Shown: positions 1 through 9,317, counted from the stretch's first letter. The stretch: 17,802 bases of DNA from Ignavibacteria bacterium UBA4661 (GCA_002405405.1 DHLT01000266.1:1-17802), one strand, 5' to 3'. A program made the numbers and translations. The notes: generated by a model from the letters alone, not told the origin.

Positions 1-410
1 GTTTGGCAAATAATGAGCATGTGTCCTGTGGCGGTTTTGCAACTTGTCCGACCTGCTCTTCCGATGCTAATCCTGAATTTTCAAATGGCGTAACGGTTCT
101 GCTTCCGAATGCGGTGTGGCAATCATCGGGAGTGAAAAATTATCATATTTACAATCAGTACACGATCCGCGTCAAACGTCGCGATGCCGTGAAAAACTTC
201 TTGAAAGAAAAAGGCATTGGTAGCGAAGTGTATTACCCTGTTCCCTTCCATCGCCAGGAATGTTTTGCCTACTTAGGTGCAAAGAATGAAGACTATCCGG
301 TGGCAAATTGTCTTGCCGATACAGCTCTTTCTCTGCCGATTTATCCTGAACTTGTTCCCGCACAAATCGAATATGTTGTGGCAATGATTGCCGAGTTTAT
401 GAAGGGGTAA
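1..410 (+). CDS. DegT/DnrJ/EryC1/StrS-family aminotransferase, C-terminal part
   Basis: This is the 3' end of a PLP-dependent sugar aminotransferase of the DegT/DnrJ/EryC1/StrS family. These enzymes usually aminate nucleotide-linked keto-sugars for surface polysaccharides or glycoconjugates. The reading frame is open to the left edge, so the start, the PLP lysine and most of the fold lie outside the window. The visible part has the C-terminal signatures of the family: a YNQYTIRV strand, an RRDAV helix start, GIGSEVYYPVPFHRQ, and LADTALSLPIYPEL followed by a closing helix. Ahead of YNQYTIRV is an unusual Cys-containing stretch (CGGFATCPTC). The internal TTG at position 3 is not the real start. 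Family assignment is firm; the sugar substrate cannot be told from this fragment. Confidence 0.88.
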   Translation, partial: LANNEHVSCGGFATCPTCSSDANPEFSNGVTVLLPNAVWQSSGVKNYHIYNQYTIRVKRRDAVKNFLKEKGIGSEVYYPVPFHRQECFAYLGAKNEDYPVANCLADTALSLPIYPELVPAQIEYVVAMIAEFMKG

Positions 411-429
411 TCATCCTCTATGTTGTAGG

Positions 430-465
430 AAAAACCGAGTGCGGAATACTGTGCTCGGTTTTTTT
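430..465 (+). terminator. Rho-independent terminator after the aminotransferase
   Basis: The arms AAAAACCGAG (430-439) and CTCGGTTTTT (454-463) pair perfectly over 10 bp around a 14-nt loop, and the T run continues to 465. The hairpin starts 20 nt after the stop codon of the aminotransferase. Because the arms are A-rich and T-rich, it could also work on the minus strand, but no minus-strand gene ends here. Confidence 0.85.
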
Positions 466-759
466 GTGGGGTGTATTTGCTGCATAATGCGAATTTTTGC
501 CACTACCCCCATTGTCCAAAAACGAACACCACGTACAAAGTAACTGTACGATTCCGAACAGTTGATATACCGAGCCGCCACGCTGCCATTTAACAATATC
601 TGCCCAGAATCGCATAAAATCGACATGTGGAGCATTAACAATTCGCCGAAGTGCTTCGTGTGGGGTTTTGGCATACTTCTTTACCAATCATCACAAAGAA
701 TCTGCTCTGCACTCTTTTTTATAAAAGATTATTTCGTGAACACTTTTTCCTGTTGTCCC
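466..759. other. Non-coding spacer upstream of the permease cluster
   Basis: No gene is supported here. The frame of the first permease stays open leftwards to 562, but those 66 codons do not resemble the family N-terminus. A minus-strand frame (418-687) is open but unrecognised. A 6-bp inverted repeat, CGTACA (532-537) and TGTACG (545-550) with a 7-nt spacer, could be an operator. An AT-rich TATAAA lies at 720-725, 35 nt before the permease start, without a convincing -35 partner. The promoter of the permease cluster is expected in this stretch. Confidence 0.5.
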
Positions 760-3216
760 ATGTTTCGTACATACTTCCTAACAGCATGGCGTACCTTGCT
801 TCGCCAACGCGGATATTCTGCTATTAATATCATTGGGTTGTCGGTGGGGTTAGCCGCATGTATTCTGCTTTTTTTGGCAGTACAAAATGAGTTGTTGTAC
901 GATCATCATCATGCCGATACTGATCGGCTTTTTCGGTTAGCACAGGTCAATATGTCGGAGCGTGGCAAAGTAAGCAATATTCTAATGCCACTGCCAGAGT
1001 CACCAATGGTAAAAGCCGAAATCCCTGAAATAGAGTATTCTGCACGCATAGCGGGATTGGGAAGCATTGCTGCAACGATTCAAACCAGCGGTGGTACACC
1101 CAAAACACTTATGATTAATGCGATGACCGCTGATGCAGATTTTTTCAAAATGTTGAGTTATAAATTTATCGAGGGTGCACCTGCCACAGCATTGACTTCG
1201 GTGAGTTCGGTTGTATTGTCACAAGAAGAAGCACAGCGCTTTTTTGGTACCGGTCCTGCATTAGGTAAAACATTTTCTGTGGTCTTAGAAGGGGTTCGGC
1301 ATGATTTGGTGGTAGAGGGTGTTATTGAAAATCCTCCCGTCAATGACAGTTATACACCTGCTGTAGTATTTCGGACCGAACTTCTGCCTTGGTATGGCAT
1401 ATCACAAGACAAATGGGATAATATCTGTTGCGAAACGATAGTAAAATTACGCACGGGTGCAAGTCGTCAAGCTGTGAATCAAAAGCTTCATCAATTTGCC
1501 CAAAAACATTATGCTCAGCAGATCGAAGAAGGCAAAACGATTGGCATCAAACCCGATGAAAATGGCATCTATCTTACGCAGTTTTTGCAGAGCTATACCG
1601 ATATGCACTTTAATACGGAGATACCAGTCCAATCATGGGGGGCGAGCAAAAGTTCAGTATATGTGCTTGCCGGTATTGGTTTGCTGATTTTGATGATTGC
1701 CTGCATCAACTTTGTGAATCTTTCGATTGCTCGTTCGCTCACTCGTGCCCGTGAAGTTGGTGTGCGTAAATCGCTTGGCGCAAGCAAAAAGGACATTGTG
1801 TGGCAGTTTATGGGTGAAGCAGGTTTTATTGTGATGATTGCGTTTGTCTTGAGTATTGGTCTTAGTGAATTATTGCTTGGGCAGTTCAATACGTTGATTC
1901 AAAAAAAACTAACCTTGTCGGGTGGGGTTAATTCATTTTTTATTGGCACAATGATGAGCGTTGTTTTGCTCACGATGCTGGGTGCAGGCGGCTATCCGGC
2001 ATTTTATATCGCACGATTTGAAGCATCGATTGCACTAAAAGAATTGACACGGAGCACCAAAACATCATTTATACGCAGTATGCTGGTCATTATGCAATTC
2101 ACGATTGCTGTGGTATTGATTTGCTCTACGATTGTCATGCGCGAGCAAATGCAGTATATGGTCAAAAAAGATTTGGGGTTTGCCAAAGATCAATTGATTG
2201 CTATTCCACTGGGTGATGGTGGTGCCGCAATACTCAAACGCCTGACAAATGAATTGCACTCGGTGGGGTTTGTCCAATCAGTGGCAGGTTCATCGGAGAA
2301 TATAGGGCGAGGCTTAGATGGCTCGTTGTATGCCAGCAAAATCGGTACGATTGATCGCGGCAAAGTTATTCGCTACAATCATTTAACAGGAAGTCCCAAC
2401 TATGCGCAAACACTTGGTATTGCTGTACTCGCGGGTAGTGATATTACTGACAATCATAATGATCGTGAAGTCCTGATCAACGAAGCAATGGCACGTCAAA
2501 TGAGCGATGTGTATGGTGCACGACCATTGCACGAAATTATCGGAATGAAAATTGGTGCCGATAGCAATGCACCGCGTATTGTCGGGATTGTCAAAGATTA
2601 TCACTTTCGTGCATTGCGCGAACATATCGAGCCACTGATTGTATCTCCGAGCAATGCTGTTGATGGCTATCGCTATGCTTTTGTTAGGGTGTCGGGTGAT
2701 ATGACATCGAGCAATATTGCAATGATGGTGGAAACACTCAAGCAGGTGTGGAATAAAGTACAGCCAGACAAAGAATTTCGAGCATCATTTGCCAATGAAA
2801 ATATCGAGCGATTGTACCGTAATGAACAGCGCATCAACAAACTCGTAACAACCGGTTCAGGTGTAGCGATTTTGCTTGCATGCACAGGATTATTTGCACT
2901 CACTACGCTCATCGTAACGCAACGTACCAAAGAGATTGGTATTCGTAAAGTACTAGGTGCAAGCGAGTGGAGTATTGTTCGACTCTTGATTGCAGATTTT
3001 GCGCAGTTGGTGGGCATGGCTATTGGTGTGGCTCTGCCGCTGGCATGGTATGCGATGAATTCATGGATACAAGACTACATGTACCGTATTACGCTTACCC
3101 CAACACTCTTCGTGGTAGGCGGTGCCATTGCATTATTGATAGCTGTTCTGACCATCAGTATGCAGGCACTGCGCGCAGTGCGCATCAATCCTATACAAGC
3201 ACTCAAAACAGAGTGA
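760..3216 (+). CDS. FtsX/MacB-like ABC transporter permease, paralogue 1
   Basis: An 818-residue inner-membrane permease with the duplicated FtsX/MacB layout: TM1 near residues 17-37, a MacB-type periplasmic domain (about 40-295), TM2-4 (about 300-417), TM5 (about 440-457), a second periplasmic domain, and TM6-8 (about 699-802). Each half carries the cytoplasmic family signature, VGVRKSLGAS (about 332-341) and IGIRKVLGAS (about 726-735). The second periplasmic domain has IVGIVKDYHF, and the protein ends NPIQALKTE. The ATG at 760 is preferred over the longer open frame from 562 because MFRTYFLTAWRTLLRQRG matches the N-terminus of both downstream paralogues; no clear Shine-Dalgarno is seen. Such permeases couple a cytoplasmic ATPase to extracytoplasmic work, such as efflux, lipoprotein handling or mechanotransmission. 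The substrate is unknown and no ATPase is encoded nearby. Confidence 0.9.
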   Translation: MFRTYFLTAWRTLLRQRGYSAINIIGLSVGLAACILLFLAVQNELLYDHHHADTDRLFRLAQVNMSERGKVSNILMPLPESPMVKAEIPEIEYSARIAGLGSIAATIQTSGGTPKTLMINAMTADADFFKMLSYKFIEGAPATALTSVSSVVLSQEEAQRFFGTGPALGKTFSVVLEGVRHDLVVEGVIENPPVNDSYTPAVVFRTELLPWYGISQDKWDNICCETIVKLRTGASRQAVNQKLHQFAQKHYAQQIEEGKTIGIKPDENGIYLTQFLQSYTDMHFNTEIPVQSWGASKSSVYVLAGIGLLILMIACINFVNLSIARSLTRAREVGVRKSLGASKKDIVWQFMGEAGFIVMIAFVLSIGLSELLLGQFNTLIQKKLTLSGGVNSFFIGTMMSVVLLTMLGAGGYPAFYIARFEASIALKELTRSTKTSFIRSMLVIMQFTIAVVLICSTIVMREQMQYMVKKDLGFAKDQLIAIPLGDGGAAILKRLTNELHSVGFVQSVAGSSENIGRGLDGSLYASKIGTIDRGKVIRYNHLTGSPNYAQTLGIAVLAGSDITDNHNDREVLINEAMARQMSDVYGARPLHEIIGMKIGADSNAPRIVGIVKDYHFRALREHIEPLIVSPSNAVDGYRYAFVRVSGDMTSSNIAMMVETLKQVWNKVQPDKEFRASFANENIERLYRNEQRINKLVTTGSGVAILLACTGLFALTTLIVTQRTKEIGIRKVLGASEWSIVRLLIADFAQLVGMAIGVALPLAWYAMNSWIQDYMYRITLTPTLFVVGGAIALLIAVLTISMQALRAVRINPIQALKTE

Positions 3217-3288
3217 TAAGATCGCAAGCCGACTGTTCGTTTTCCGTGATAATTCTTTTGAGATTTTTTCTTTTCACCATTTTGATTT

Positions 3289-3294
3289 AGGTGG
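3289..3294 (+). promoter_or_regulatory. Ribosome binding site of permease 2
   Basis: AGGTGG, one mismatch from AGGAGG, lies 5 nt ahead of the ATG at 3300. It supports that start over the in-frame GTG at 3291, which lies inside the site. Confidence 0.55.
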
Positions 3295-3299
3295 TTTCC

Positions 3300-5735
3300 A
3301 TGATCCAGACAACCTTCAAAACTGCATGGCGCAATTTGTTGCGGAATAAATTTTTTGCAGGGCTGAATATCCTTGGCTTGGCACTCGGTTTGGCGGTGTG
3401 CATACTCATTGCTACATGGGTGTATGTGCAGTGGAGTTTCAATCGTGGGCATGTTAACGAAGACCGCTTGTTCCGTGTTATGCGGACGATCACGACACAA
3501 GGCAAATCACCTATTACAACATTTTCGAATTCTGTTGCACTCAATCTTTATCTGAAATCAGAAATTCCGGAAGTAGAAAAAGCAACGATCATTTTTCAGA
3601 GTGACTTTGCTGTGCGCTATACTGATAAGCCACCGATCAATGTAACCCGTGTGCTGTGTACCGATGAAAATTTTACCCAAATGTTTTCCTTTCAATTCCT
3701 TGCAGGTGACCCGACAACATGTCTTGTCAATAAATCATCGGTGGTTTTAACAGAATCAACAGCAAAGAGAATTTTTGGTGATGAAAATCCTATGGGTAAA
3801 GTAATTCTCTTGGATAACAATCTGCAAGCAGTTGTAAGCGGTATTGTTGCCGATCCGCCACGGACATCGCAAGTGTATTTCAATATGGCGGTGCGAGCAG
3901 ATTACACAATAACGTTTTATCAAAGAAATCAGAATCAATGGGACAATAATTGGCCCAATACATACATTCTTTTGCGACCGGGTGCAGAAATTGCTGCATT
4001 ACAAAGCAAACTTGAGCATTTGCTTGAAGACAAGATTAAAACTGTTGGTGTAAAACAAACATTGTCATTCCAAACAATCAAAGATCAGTATTTGTGGAAT
4101 CGTTTTGAGAACGGAAAGCCTGTGGGTGGGCGTATTGAGCAGATACGCAACTTTACAATTATTGCCTTACTCGTATTAGGCATTGCGGCAATCAACTTCA
4201 TGAACCTCTCCGCTGCTCGAAGCATGAGTCGTTCACGCGAAGTGGGTGTACGCAAGTCAGTAGGAGCAACACGGTCAATGATATTTCGGCAGGTTTTGAT
4301 TGAGTCAGTGATTACTGCCTTTATGGCATTGCCATTTGCATTACTCTTTGCAGAGCTAACTATGCCTCTCTTGCGCTCGGTGATGTGGGCTTCTTTGCGT
4401 CCTGCAGTGCTGATTCCCTATACTGTACCGGTATTTTGGGCGGGAATCATCCTTGTTACGCTCTGTACAGGCTTGTTGGCAGGGTTGTATCCTGCATTGG
4501 TATTGTCACGGTTTAATGTGGTGGCTATTCTCAAAGGCACGACAAAATCCGGCAAAGGTGCTCTACTCTTTCGACGTGTTCTAGTTGTGTTTGAATTCTC
4601 TGTTGCCATTGTCTTTATCATTGCAATGGCAGTGATGTATCGCCAAATGGAATATGTTCGCACGAAAAATATTGGTGTCGAGAAAGACCACATTCTTACC
4701 ATGACATTAGGTCAAATGAGCCATAACAAATGGGAAGCATTTCGTGCAGAACTCAAACAATCGCCACTCGTGGAGAATGCCGCATACTCGCAGATTTCGC
4801 CGATCAATGTGGGTAGTGATACATGGGCATTGGAATGGCCCGGTAAAAAGCCCGATGAACGTCTGACCGTGTATCAAGTGTGGGGTGGGTATGATCTCAT
4901 CGAAACGCTTGGGCTAACACTTCTCGATGGACGGACATACAGGAAGGATGCTGTGCTGGATACCAATAATTACATCTTCAACGAAGCGGCAGTCAAGGCG
5001 ATGGGGCTTGCGAAAGAACCACTCCGCCAACAAATCAAATGGGGCAATAATACACCGGGCGAAATCATTGGCGTGATTAAAGATTACCATTTGCACTCGA
5101 TGAAAAATGGCATCGAGCCACTCATGATTAAGCTCAACACGCCGGATAGCGTAAGCGGTCTTGTCTATGTTCGGATGAAGTCCGGCGTGGTTGGTGGTGT
5201 ACAAGCTGAAGACAATGTCGGCAGAAATACCCCTTTGCAAACAGCCATTGAAACCATGCGGACACTCTCTGCAAAGTATCAACCGTACACACCTTTTGAA
5301 TATGAATTTCTCAATCGAGAGTACAATGACATGTACTTCGGCGAGCAGGTCGAGGGCAAGCTCTCTACCTTCTTTGCAAGTGTCGCACTCTTCATCTGCT
5401 GTTTGGGTTTGCTTGGTCTTGCGACCTACACCGCCGAGCGCAGAACCAAAGAAATCGGTGTTCGCAAGGTGCTGGGTGCAAGCATTCAGGACATCATCAT
5501 TTTGTTGTCGAAAGACTTCATGATCTTGGTAGCAATTGCCTTTGTGGTCGGTTCACCGATAGCGTACTACTTTGTGAATAAATGGCTTGAAGACTTCAAG
5601 TATCGTATCGACTTCAATGCCAGCACCTTCATGTTCGCGGGTGTGTGTGCAGTGGTGATTGCCTTCTTCTCGGTAGCATGGCAATCATGGAAAGCGGCAA
5701 CCGTTAATCCCGTGCAGTCGATCAAGACAGAATAA
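3300..5735 (+). CDS. FtsX/MacB-like ABC transporter permease, paralogue 2
   Basis: An 811-residue permease with the same plan as its upstream neighbour: TM1 (about 16-41), a periplasmic domain, TM2-4 (about 284-400), TM5 (about 428-446), a second periplasmic domain, and TM6-8 (about 690-797). The cytoplasmic signatures are VGVRKSVGAT (about 314-323) and IGVRKVLGAS (719-728). The second periplasmic domain contains IIGVIKDYHL, and the C-terminus is NPVQSIKTE. The ATG at 3300 is chosen for its ribosome binding site and for alignment with the paralogues (TAWRNLLRNKFFAGLNILGL). It follows permease 1 after 83 nt and precedes permease 3 by 35 nt without a terminator, so co-transcription is likely. 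Family is firm, substrate unknown. Confidence 0.9.
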   Translation: MIQTTFKTAWRNLLRNKFFAGLNILGLALGLAVCILIATWVYVQWSFNRGHVNEDRLFRVMRTITTQGKSPITTFSNSVALNLYLKSEIPEVEKATIIFQSDFAVRYTDKPPINVTRVLCTDENFTQMFSFQFLAGDPTTCLVNKSSVVLTESTAKRIFGDENPMGKVILLDNNLQAVVSGIVADPPRTSQVYFNMAVRADYTITFYQRNQNQWDNNWPNTYILLRPGAEIAALQSKLEHLLEDKIKTVGVKQTLSFQTIKDQYLWNRFENGKPVGGRIEQIRNFTIIALLVLGIAAINFMNLSAARSMSRSREVGVRKSVGATRSMIFRQVLIESVITAFMALPFALLFAELTMPLLRSVMWASLRPAVLIPYTVPVFWAGIILVTLCTGLLAGLYPALVLSRFNVVAILKGTTKSGKGALLFRRVLVVFEFSVAIVFIIAMAVMYRQMEYVRTKNIGVEKDHILTMTLGQMSHNKWEAFRAELKQSPLVENAAYSQISPINVGSDTWALEWPGKKPDERLTVYQVWGGYDLIETLGLTLLDGRTYRKDAVLDTNNYIFNEAAVKAMGLAKEPLRQQIKWGNNTPGEIIGVIKDYHLHSMKNGIEPLMIKLNTPDSVSGLVYVRMKSGVVGGVQAEDNVGRNTPLQTAIETMRTLSAKYQPYTPFEYEFLNREYNDMYFGEQVEGKLSTFFASVALFICCLGLLGLATYTAERRTKEIGVRKVLGASIQDIIILLSKDFMILVAIAFVVGSPIAYYFVNKWLEDFKYRIDFNASTFMFAGVCAVVIAFFSVAWQSWKAATVNPVQSIKTE

Positions 5736-5770
5736 AAATATCTCTCCTCTTTTTATCAAGGTATCCTATC

Positions 5771-8200
5771 ATGACCGGAATATATTTCACTATCGCATGG
5801 CGCAATTTGGTGCGCAACAGAGGTATCGGTAGTATCAATATCATTGGGCTGAGCATCGGCTTGGCTTGTTGCTTGCTGATTACACTCTTCGTTTTTGATG
5901 AGATTACTTACGACCGTTTTCATGCGAATTATGACCAGTTGTACCGCATCAAATGTGCGGTCAAAGACCCCAATGAACCGGGGCGTTCGCTCGGTATTGC
6001 AGGTATGATACAGGGTCCGACCTACAAAGAAATGATTCCCGAAATCGAGGATTACAACCGCTTGCGCACTTACACGCTCAATGTGCGAGTCGATAGCAAT
6101 AACTATGAGGAGTCGGCATACTGGACAGATCCGAATTTTTTTCAGATGTATTCCTTTCCTCTTCTCTTTGGTTCATCGGAAACAGTGCTGAAAGGACAAA
6201 CATCCATCGTGATTACCGAAAAAATTGCACTGAAGTATTTCGGTACGGTGTCTGCTGTTGGCAAAACAATTGAGTTGGATCAACGAGGCGTAGGGGAGTT
6301 TGTTCCATTCACGGTGAGCGGTGTTGCGAAGAATCCACCGGATAATTCGTCGATACAATTCTCTTTGCTCATGCCGATTCAATTCATCGAGAAGCAAGAG
6401 CACAAGGGCTGGAATATGTTGTCATGGAATACCTTTGTGAAAATTCGTTCGGGAGCTGACATTATAAGTATTGAGTCGCGGATGCAACAAATCTATCTGA
6501 ACAAAGCCGCCGCAGAGATAGAGAGAGAGCGTAAAAATGGTTGGGATGGCGATATGACCTGGGGTGTGCAGGCAATGCGCAATATGCACTTGCAAAATGA
6601 ATTCGGCGACTATGGTAATGACAAAGTCAGCAACCCAAAATACTCGTACATCTTGGGGGCAATCGCGCTCTTTATTCTTCTCATTGCGTGCATCAACTTT
6701 GTGAATTTATCCTTAGCACAATCGCTCAAACGTGCTAAAGAAATCGGTGTACGTAAAGCAATGGGTAGCAAGCGGAGAGAAATTTTCTTGCAGTTTATTG
6801 CGGAGTCGGCATTGATGACAACCATAGCATTTGTGGTGGCATTGGGTATTGCTGAAATCGTTCTGCCGCTCTTCAACAAGGTCGCGCAAAAAGAATTATC
6901 GCTGCTGTATGTGCTGGATTGGCGACTCTCTAGTGCTATCCTGGGTTTATTCGTACTGACCGTGATAACAGCAGGTATCTATCCAGCGGTGGTGGTGTCG
7001 GGAATGAACCCTATCGAAGCACTGTACAGCAACACCTCGCGCAGTGGCAAACAGTGGATGACCAAAGGGCTTGTGGTAGTGCAATTTGCGTTGGCAATTT
7101 TCTTGAGTATTTGCACGCTGTTTATCTACTACCAATATGACTTCATGCTTCACAAAGATGTGGGATATAGCATGAAAGGATTGGTAAAAATCAATACATC
7201 GTTTCGGATCAATCGCGATGCTCCTGATCCACGCCAAGAACCGAATTTAGGATCAGCATTTCGAAATGAGTTGCGACAACTTGCCGGTGTAGAGTCGATA
7301 GCACAACGGATGCGCGGTACATGGCTCAATGATGTGCAAGCAGGCGATAAGCGTATCGAAGTATCGAATGATTTAGTGGATGAAGATATCATCTCAACCT
7401 TGCAAGTACCGATGGTCGAAGGACGCTTTTTATCGCGGGATTTTCCGAGTGATGCCAATGACGCGATTGTCGTGAATGAAGCATTTGCGAAAGCGGCAGG
7501 GTGGAGTAGCAATCCTATCGGCAAACAGATTACATATATCGGTGAACCGAATAAGCCACGTACCATTGTCGGTGTGGTGCGCGATTATCATGCAGAGTCC
7601 TTGCGGAGTCCAATCAAACCACAGGTTTTAGTGATTGACAAAGAACGACCAATGCAACGTTTTATCATTCGTGTCAAAGATGGCATGATGGTACAAACGC
7701 TCCGCGATATGGAGCAAGCATTCCGCAAAGTGTTTCCGTACTTGCCCTACAAGTACGCGATTATGGAAGAAGAATACCGCAAAGAGTATGACGAAGAGAA
7801 TCGTTGGCGGAATGTCTTGACCTTCGCATCGTTTGCAACGCTCATGATATCCGGTATTGGTTTGCTTGGTTTGACCATGCTTGCGATTGCTCGCCGTACC
7901 AAAGAGATTGGTATCCGTAAAGTGCTTGGCGCATCGGTAGCGAGTGTTATGATGTTAGTCTCGCGTGATTTTCTGTTGCTGGTATCTATAGGATTTGTGC
8001 TTGCTGTACCGCTTGCATACATGGCAGTGGGTCGATGGTTACAGGACTTTGCGTACCGTGTCGCCATGACGGATGCACGTGGCATTCTGCTGTTTTGCAG
8101 TGCGGGTATTGTTGCAGGGGTGATTGCTTTTGCGATGATTGCGTTGCGATCCTTCCGCGTGGCAAGTGCCAATCCTGTGGAGTCGCTCAGGACGGAGTAA
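5771..8200 (+). CDS. FtsX/MacB-like ABC transporter permease, paralogue 3
   Basis: An 809-residue third paralogue: TM1 (about 17-43), a first periplasmic domain, TM2-4 (about 290-406), TM5 (about 432-453), a second periplasmic domain with IVGVVRDYHAESLRSPIKP, and TM6-8 (about 687-793). The first cytoplasmic signature has drifted to IGVRKAMGSK (about 325-334), while the second is the canonical IGIRKVLGAS (about 711-720). It ends NPVESLRTE, like its two neighbours. The ATG at 5771 has only a weak AAGGT-like site upstream. The three genes diverge clearly in their periplasmic parts and are conserved in the membrane and cytoplasmic parts, which fits old tandem duplication with different partners or substrates. 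No ATPase gene adjoins it. Confidence 0.9.
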   Translation: MTGIYFTIAWRNLVRNRGIGSINIIGLSIGLACCLLITLFVFDEITYDRFHANYDQLYRIKCAVKDPNEPGRSLGIAGMIQGPTYKEMIPEIEDYNRLRTYTLNVRVDSNNYEESAYWTDPNFFQMYSFPLLFGSSETVLKGQTSIVITEKIALKYFGTVSAVGKTIELDQRGVGEFVPFTVSGVAKNPPDNSSIQFSLLMPIQFIEKQEHKGWNMLSWNTFVKIRSGADIISIESRMQQIYLNKAAAEIERERKNGWDGDMTWGVQAMRNMHLQNEFGDYGNDKVSNPKYSYILGAIALFILLIACINFVNLSLAQSLKRAKEIGVRKAMGSKRREIFLQFIAESALMTTIAFVVALGIAEIVLPLFNKVAQKELSLLYVLDWRLSSAILGLFVLTVITAGIYPAVVVSGMNPIEALYSNTSRSGKQWMTKGLVVVQFALAIFLSICTLFIYYQYDFMLHKDVGYSMKGLVKINTSFRINRDAPDPRQEPNLGSAFRNELRQLAGVESIAQRMRGTWLNDVQAGDKRIEVSNDLVDEDIISTLQVPMVEGRFLSRDFPSDANDAIVVNEAFAKAAGWSSNPIGKQITYIGEPNKPRTIVGVVRDYHAESLRSPIKPQVLVIDKERPMQRFIIRVKDGMMVQTLRDMEQAFRKVFPYLPYKYAIMEEEYRKEYDEENRWRNVLTFASFATLMISGIGLLGLTMLAIARRTKEIGIRKVLGASVASVMMLVSRDFLLLVSIGFVLAVPLAYMAVGRWLQDFAYRVAMTDARGILLFCSAGIVAGVIAFAMIALRSFRVASANPVESLRTE

Positions 8201-8246
8201 AAATTCTTATAGCCATGAATATTACACATCATTTCTGTAACAGCCT

Positions 8247-8876
8247 ATGCCCGTACCTGATAAGAACACGGTTTTTCCATTAGAGCATTATCATCGATTG
8301 TGCTTTTTGAAAAACATCATCAAGAACCCTAATATCATTGTTGGCGATTACACATACTACGATGATTTTGAGAGTGTCGAGAACTTTGAAAAGAATGTCA
8401 AATATCATTTCGATTTTGTTGGCGACACGTTGAGCATTGGCAAGTTCTGCATGATTGCATCGGATGTAAAATTCATTATGAATGGAGCAAATCATTTGAC
8501 CAATGCCCTGTCTGCATATCCTTTTGCCATCTTTGGGCATGGCTGGGAACAAGCAATGGAGGGCAAAACATATCCGCACAAAGGAGACATTGTGATCGAG
8601 AACGATGTGTGGATTGGCTACAATGCAACCATTATGGCAGGTGTAACCATCGGTAATGGGGCGATTATCGCCGCAAACTCTACCGTTGTCAGCAATGTTG
8701 AGCCATACTCCATCGTAGGAGGTAATCCTGCGCGAGAGATCAAAAAGCGATTTTCAGAAGATGTTATTCAGCAGTTACTTGCAATACAATGGTGGCATTG
8801 GGATATCGAAACAATCACGAAGAATGTTCAGCATCTCACCGGCAATGATGTGAGCAAATTACGCGAACATTCATAA
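8247..8876 (+). CDS. Vat/CatB-like hexapeptide acetyltransferase (xenobiotic acetyltransferase family)
   Basis: A 209-residue left-handed beta-helix acetyltransferase predicted to use acetyl-CoA. The sequence follows the Vat (streptogramin A acetyltransferase) and CatB (type B chloramphenicol acetyltransferase) subfamily along its whole length: VGDYTYYDD near residue 32, IGKFCMIASDV with the first hexapeptide turns, IMNGANH with the presumed catalytic His83, PFAIFGHGWE, then the hexapeptide coils IENDVWIGYNATIMAGVTIG and GAIIAANSTVV, the GGNPAREIKKRF coenzyme A loop, and a C-terminal helix with IQWWHWD. Length matches the family. Known members inactivate streptogramin A or chloramphenicol, but many environmental relatives have no shown drug activity, so the acceptor is inferred only by family. 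It starts 46 nt after permease 3 with no terminator between, and may share its transcript. Confidence 0.85.
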   Translation: MPVPDKNTVFPLEHYHRLCFLKNIIKNPNIIVGDYTYYDDFESVENFEKNVKYHFDFVGDTLSIGKFCMIASDVKFIMNGANHLTNALSAYPFAIFGHGWEQAMEGKTYPHKGDIVIENDVWIGYNATIMAGVTIGNGAIIAANSTVVSNVEPYSIVGGNPAREIKKRFSEDVIQQLLAIQWWHWDIETITKNVQHLTGNDVSKLREHS

Positions 8877-8891
8877 ATACGTCCACTCATT

Positions 8892-9317
8892 TCACCCACG
8901 CACAACACCACCTTCTTGTAAAATCTTTCGGATGTACGCATGATGCGCAGACCATGCCTGCCATACATCGGTGCACCATGTACGTAGCGCCTCATCGCGT
9001 TTGTCGCCCGGCGGCACGGCAAGAATATCATGAATAGTGGTTGTACCTCGATGCTTGGGCGGAGCAAGATGCGGATAGTTTTGTTTTGTTCGCGCTAACT
9101 GCATGTGAGCAAGCTGTGCTTGCCTGCCCGTAAAGCCATATTCGCTTGTCAAGCAGACGCCAACAAGAGCGAACACAATGCCAATGGGTTTTGTATCGGG
9201 TGTAACTGTATGCAGAGTAAAACAATCGACCAAGTGCTGATGAAGAAATTCACTGCTGCTTTGAGCGAGAGTGTAGCCGGCAAGCTCGTCATACTGTGGT
9301 TGAAGAGGGTGGAGCAT
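8892..9317 (-). CDS. DUF5946-like protein of unknown function
   Basis: A 141-residue soluble protein that I place, from remembered family patterns, in the DUF5946 family. Matching elements in order are YDELAGYTL near the start, EFLHQHLVDCFTLH, a central LVGVCLTSEYG helix, YPHLAPPKHRGTTTIHDI, and a WCTDVWQAWSAHHAYIRKIL helix at the end. Many members begin with a CxxC pair; here the ATG at 9317 gives no such motif, and an in-frame stop lies 25 nt further upstream (9342-9344), so the N-terminus is short rather than mis-called. No function is known. The gene starts 34 nt after the LOG gene ends, which suggests one transcript. It converges on the acetyltransferase with a 15-bp gap. Confidence 0.6.
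   Translation of the reverse strand: MLHPLQPQYDELAGYTLAQSSSEFLHQHLVDCFTLHTVTPDTKPIGIVFALVGVCLTSEYGFTGRQAQLAHMQLARTKQNYPHLAPPKHRGTTTIHDILAVPPGDKRDEALRTWCTDVWQAWSAHHAYIRKILQEGGVVRG

Noticed and set aside
418..687. Minus-strand 89-codon open frame in the spacer before the permeases
   Set aside because: It reads fairly smoothly but matches no family I know, covers the terminator, and has no ribosome site; kept only as a possible unknown relic.
562..759. N-terminal extension of permease 1
   Set aside because: The extra 66 residues do not align with the two paralogues, both of which start at the segment matching the ATG at 760.
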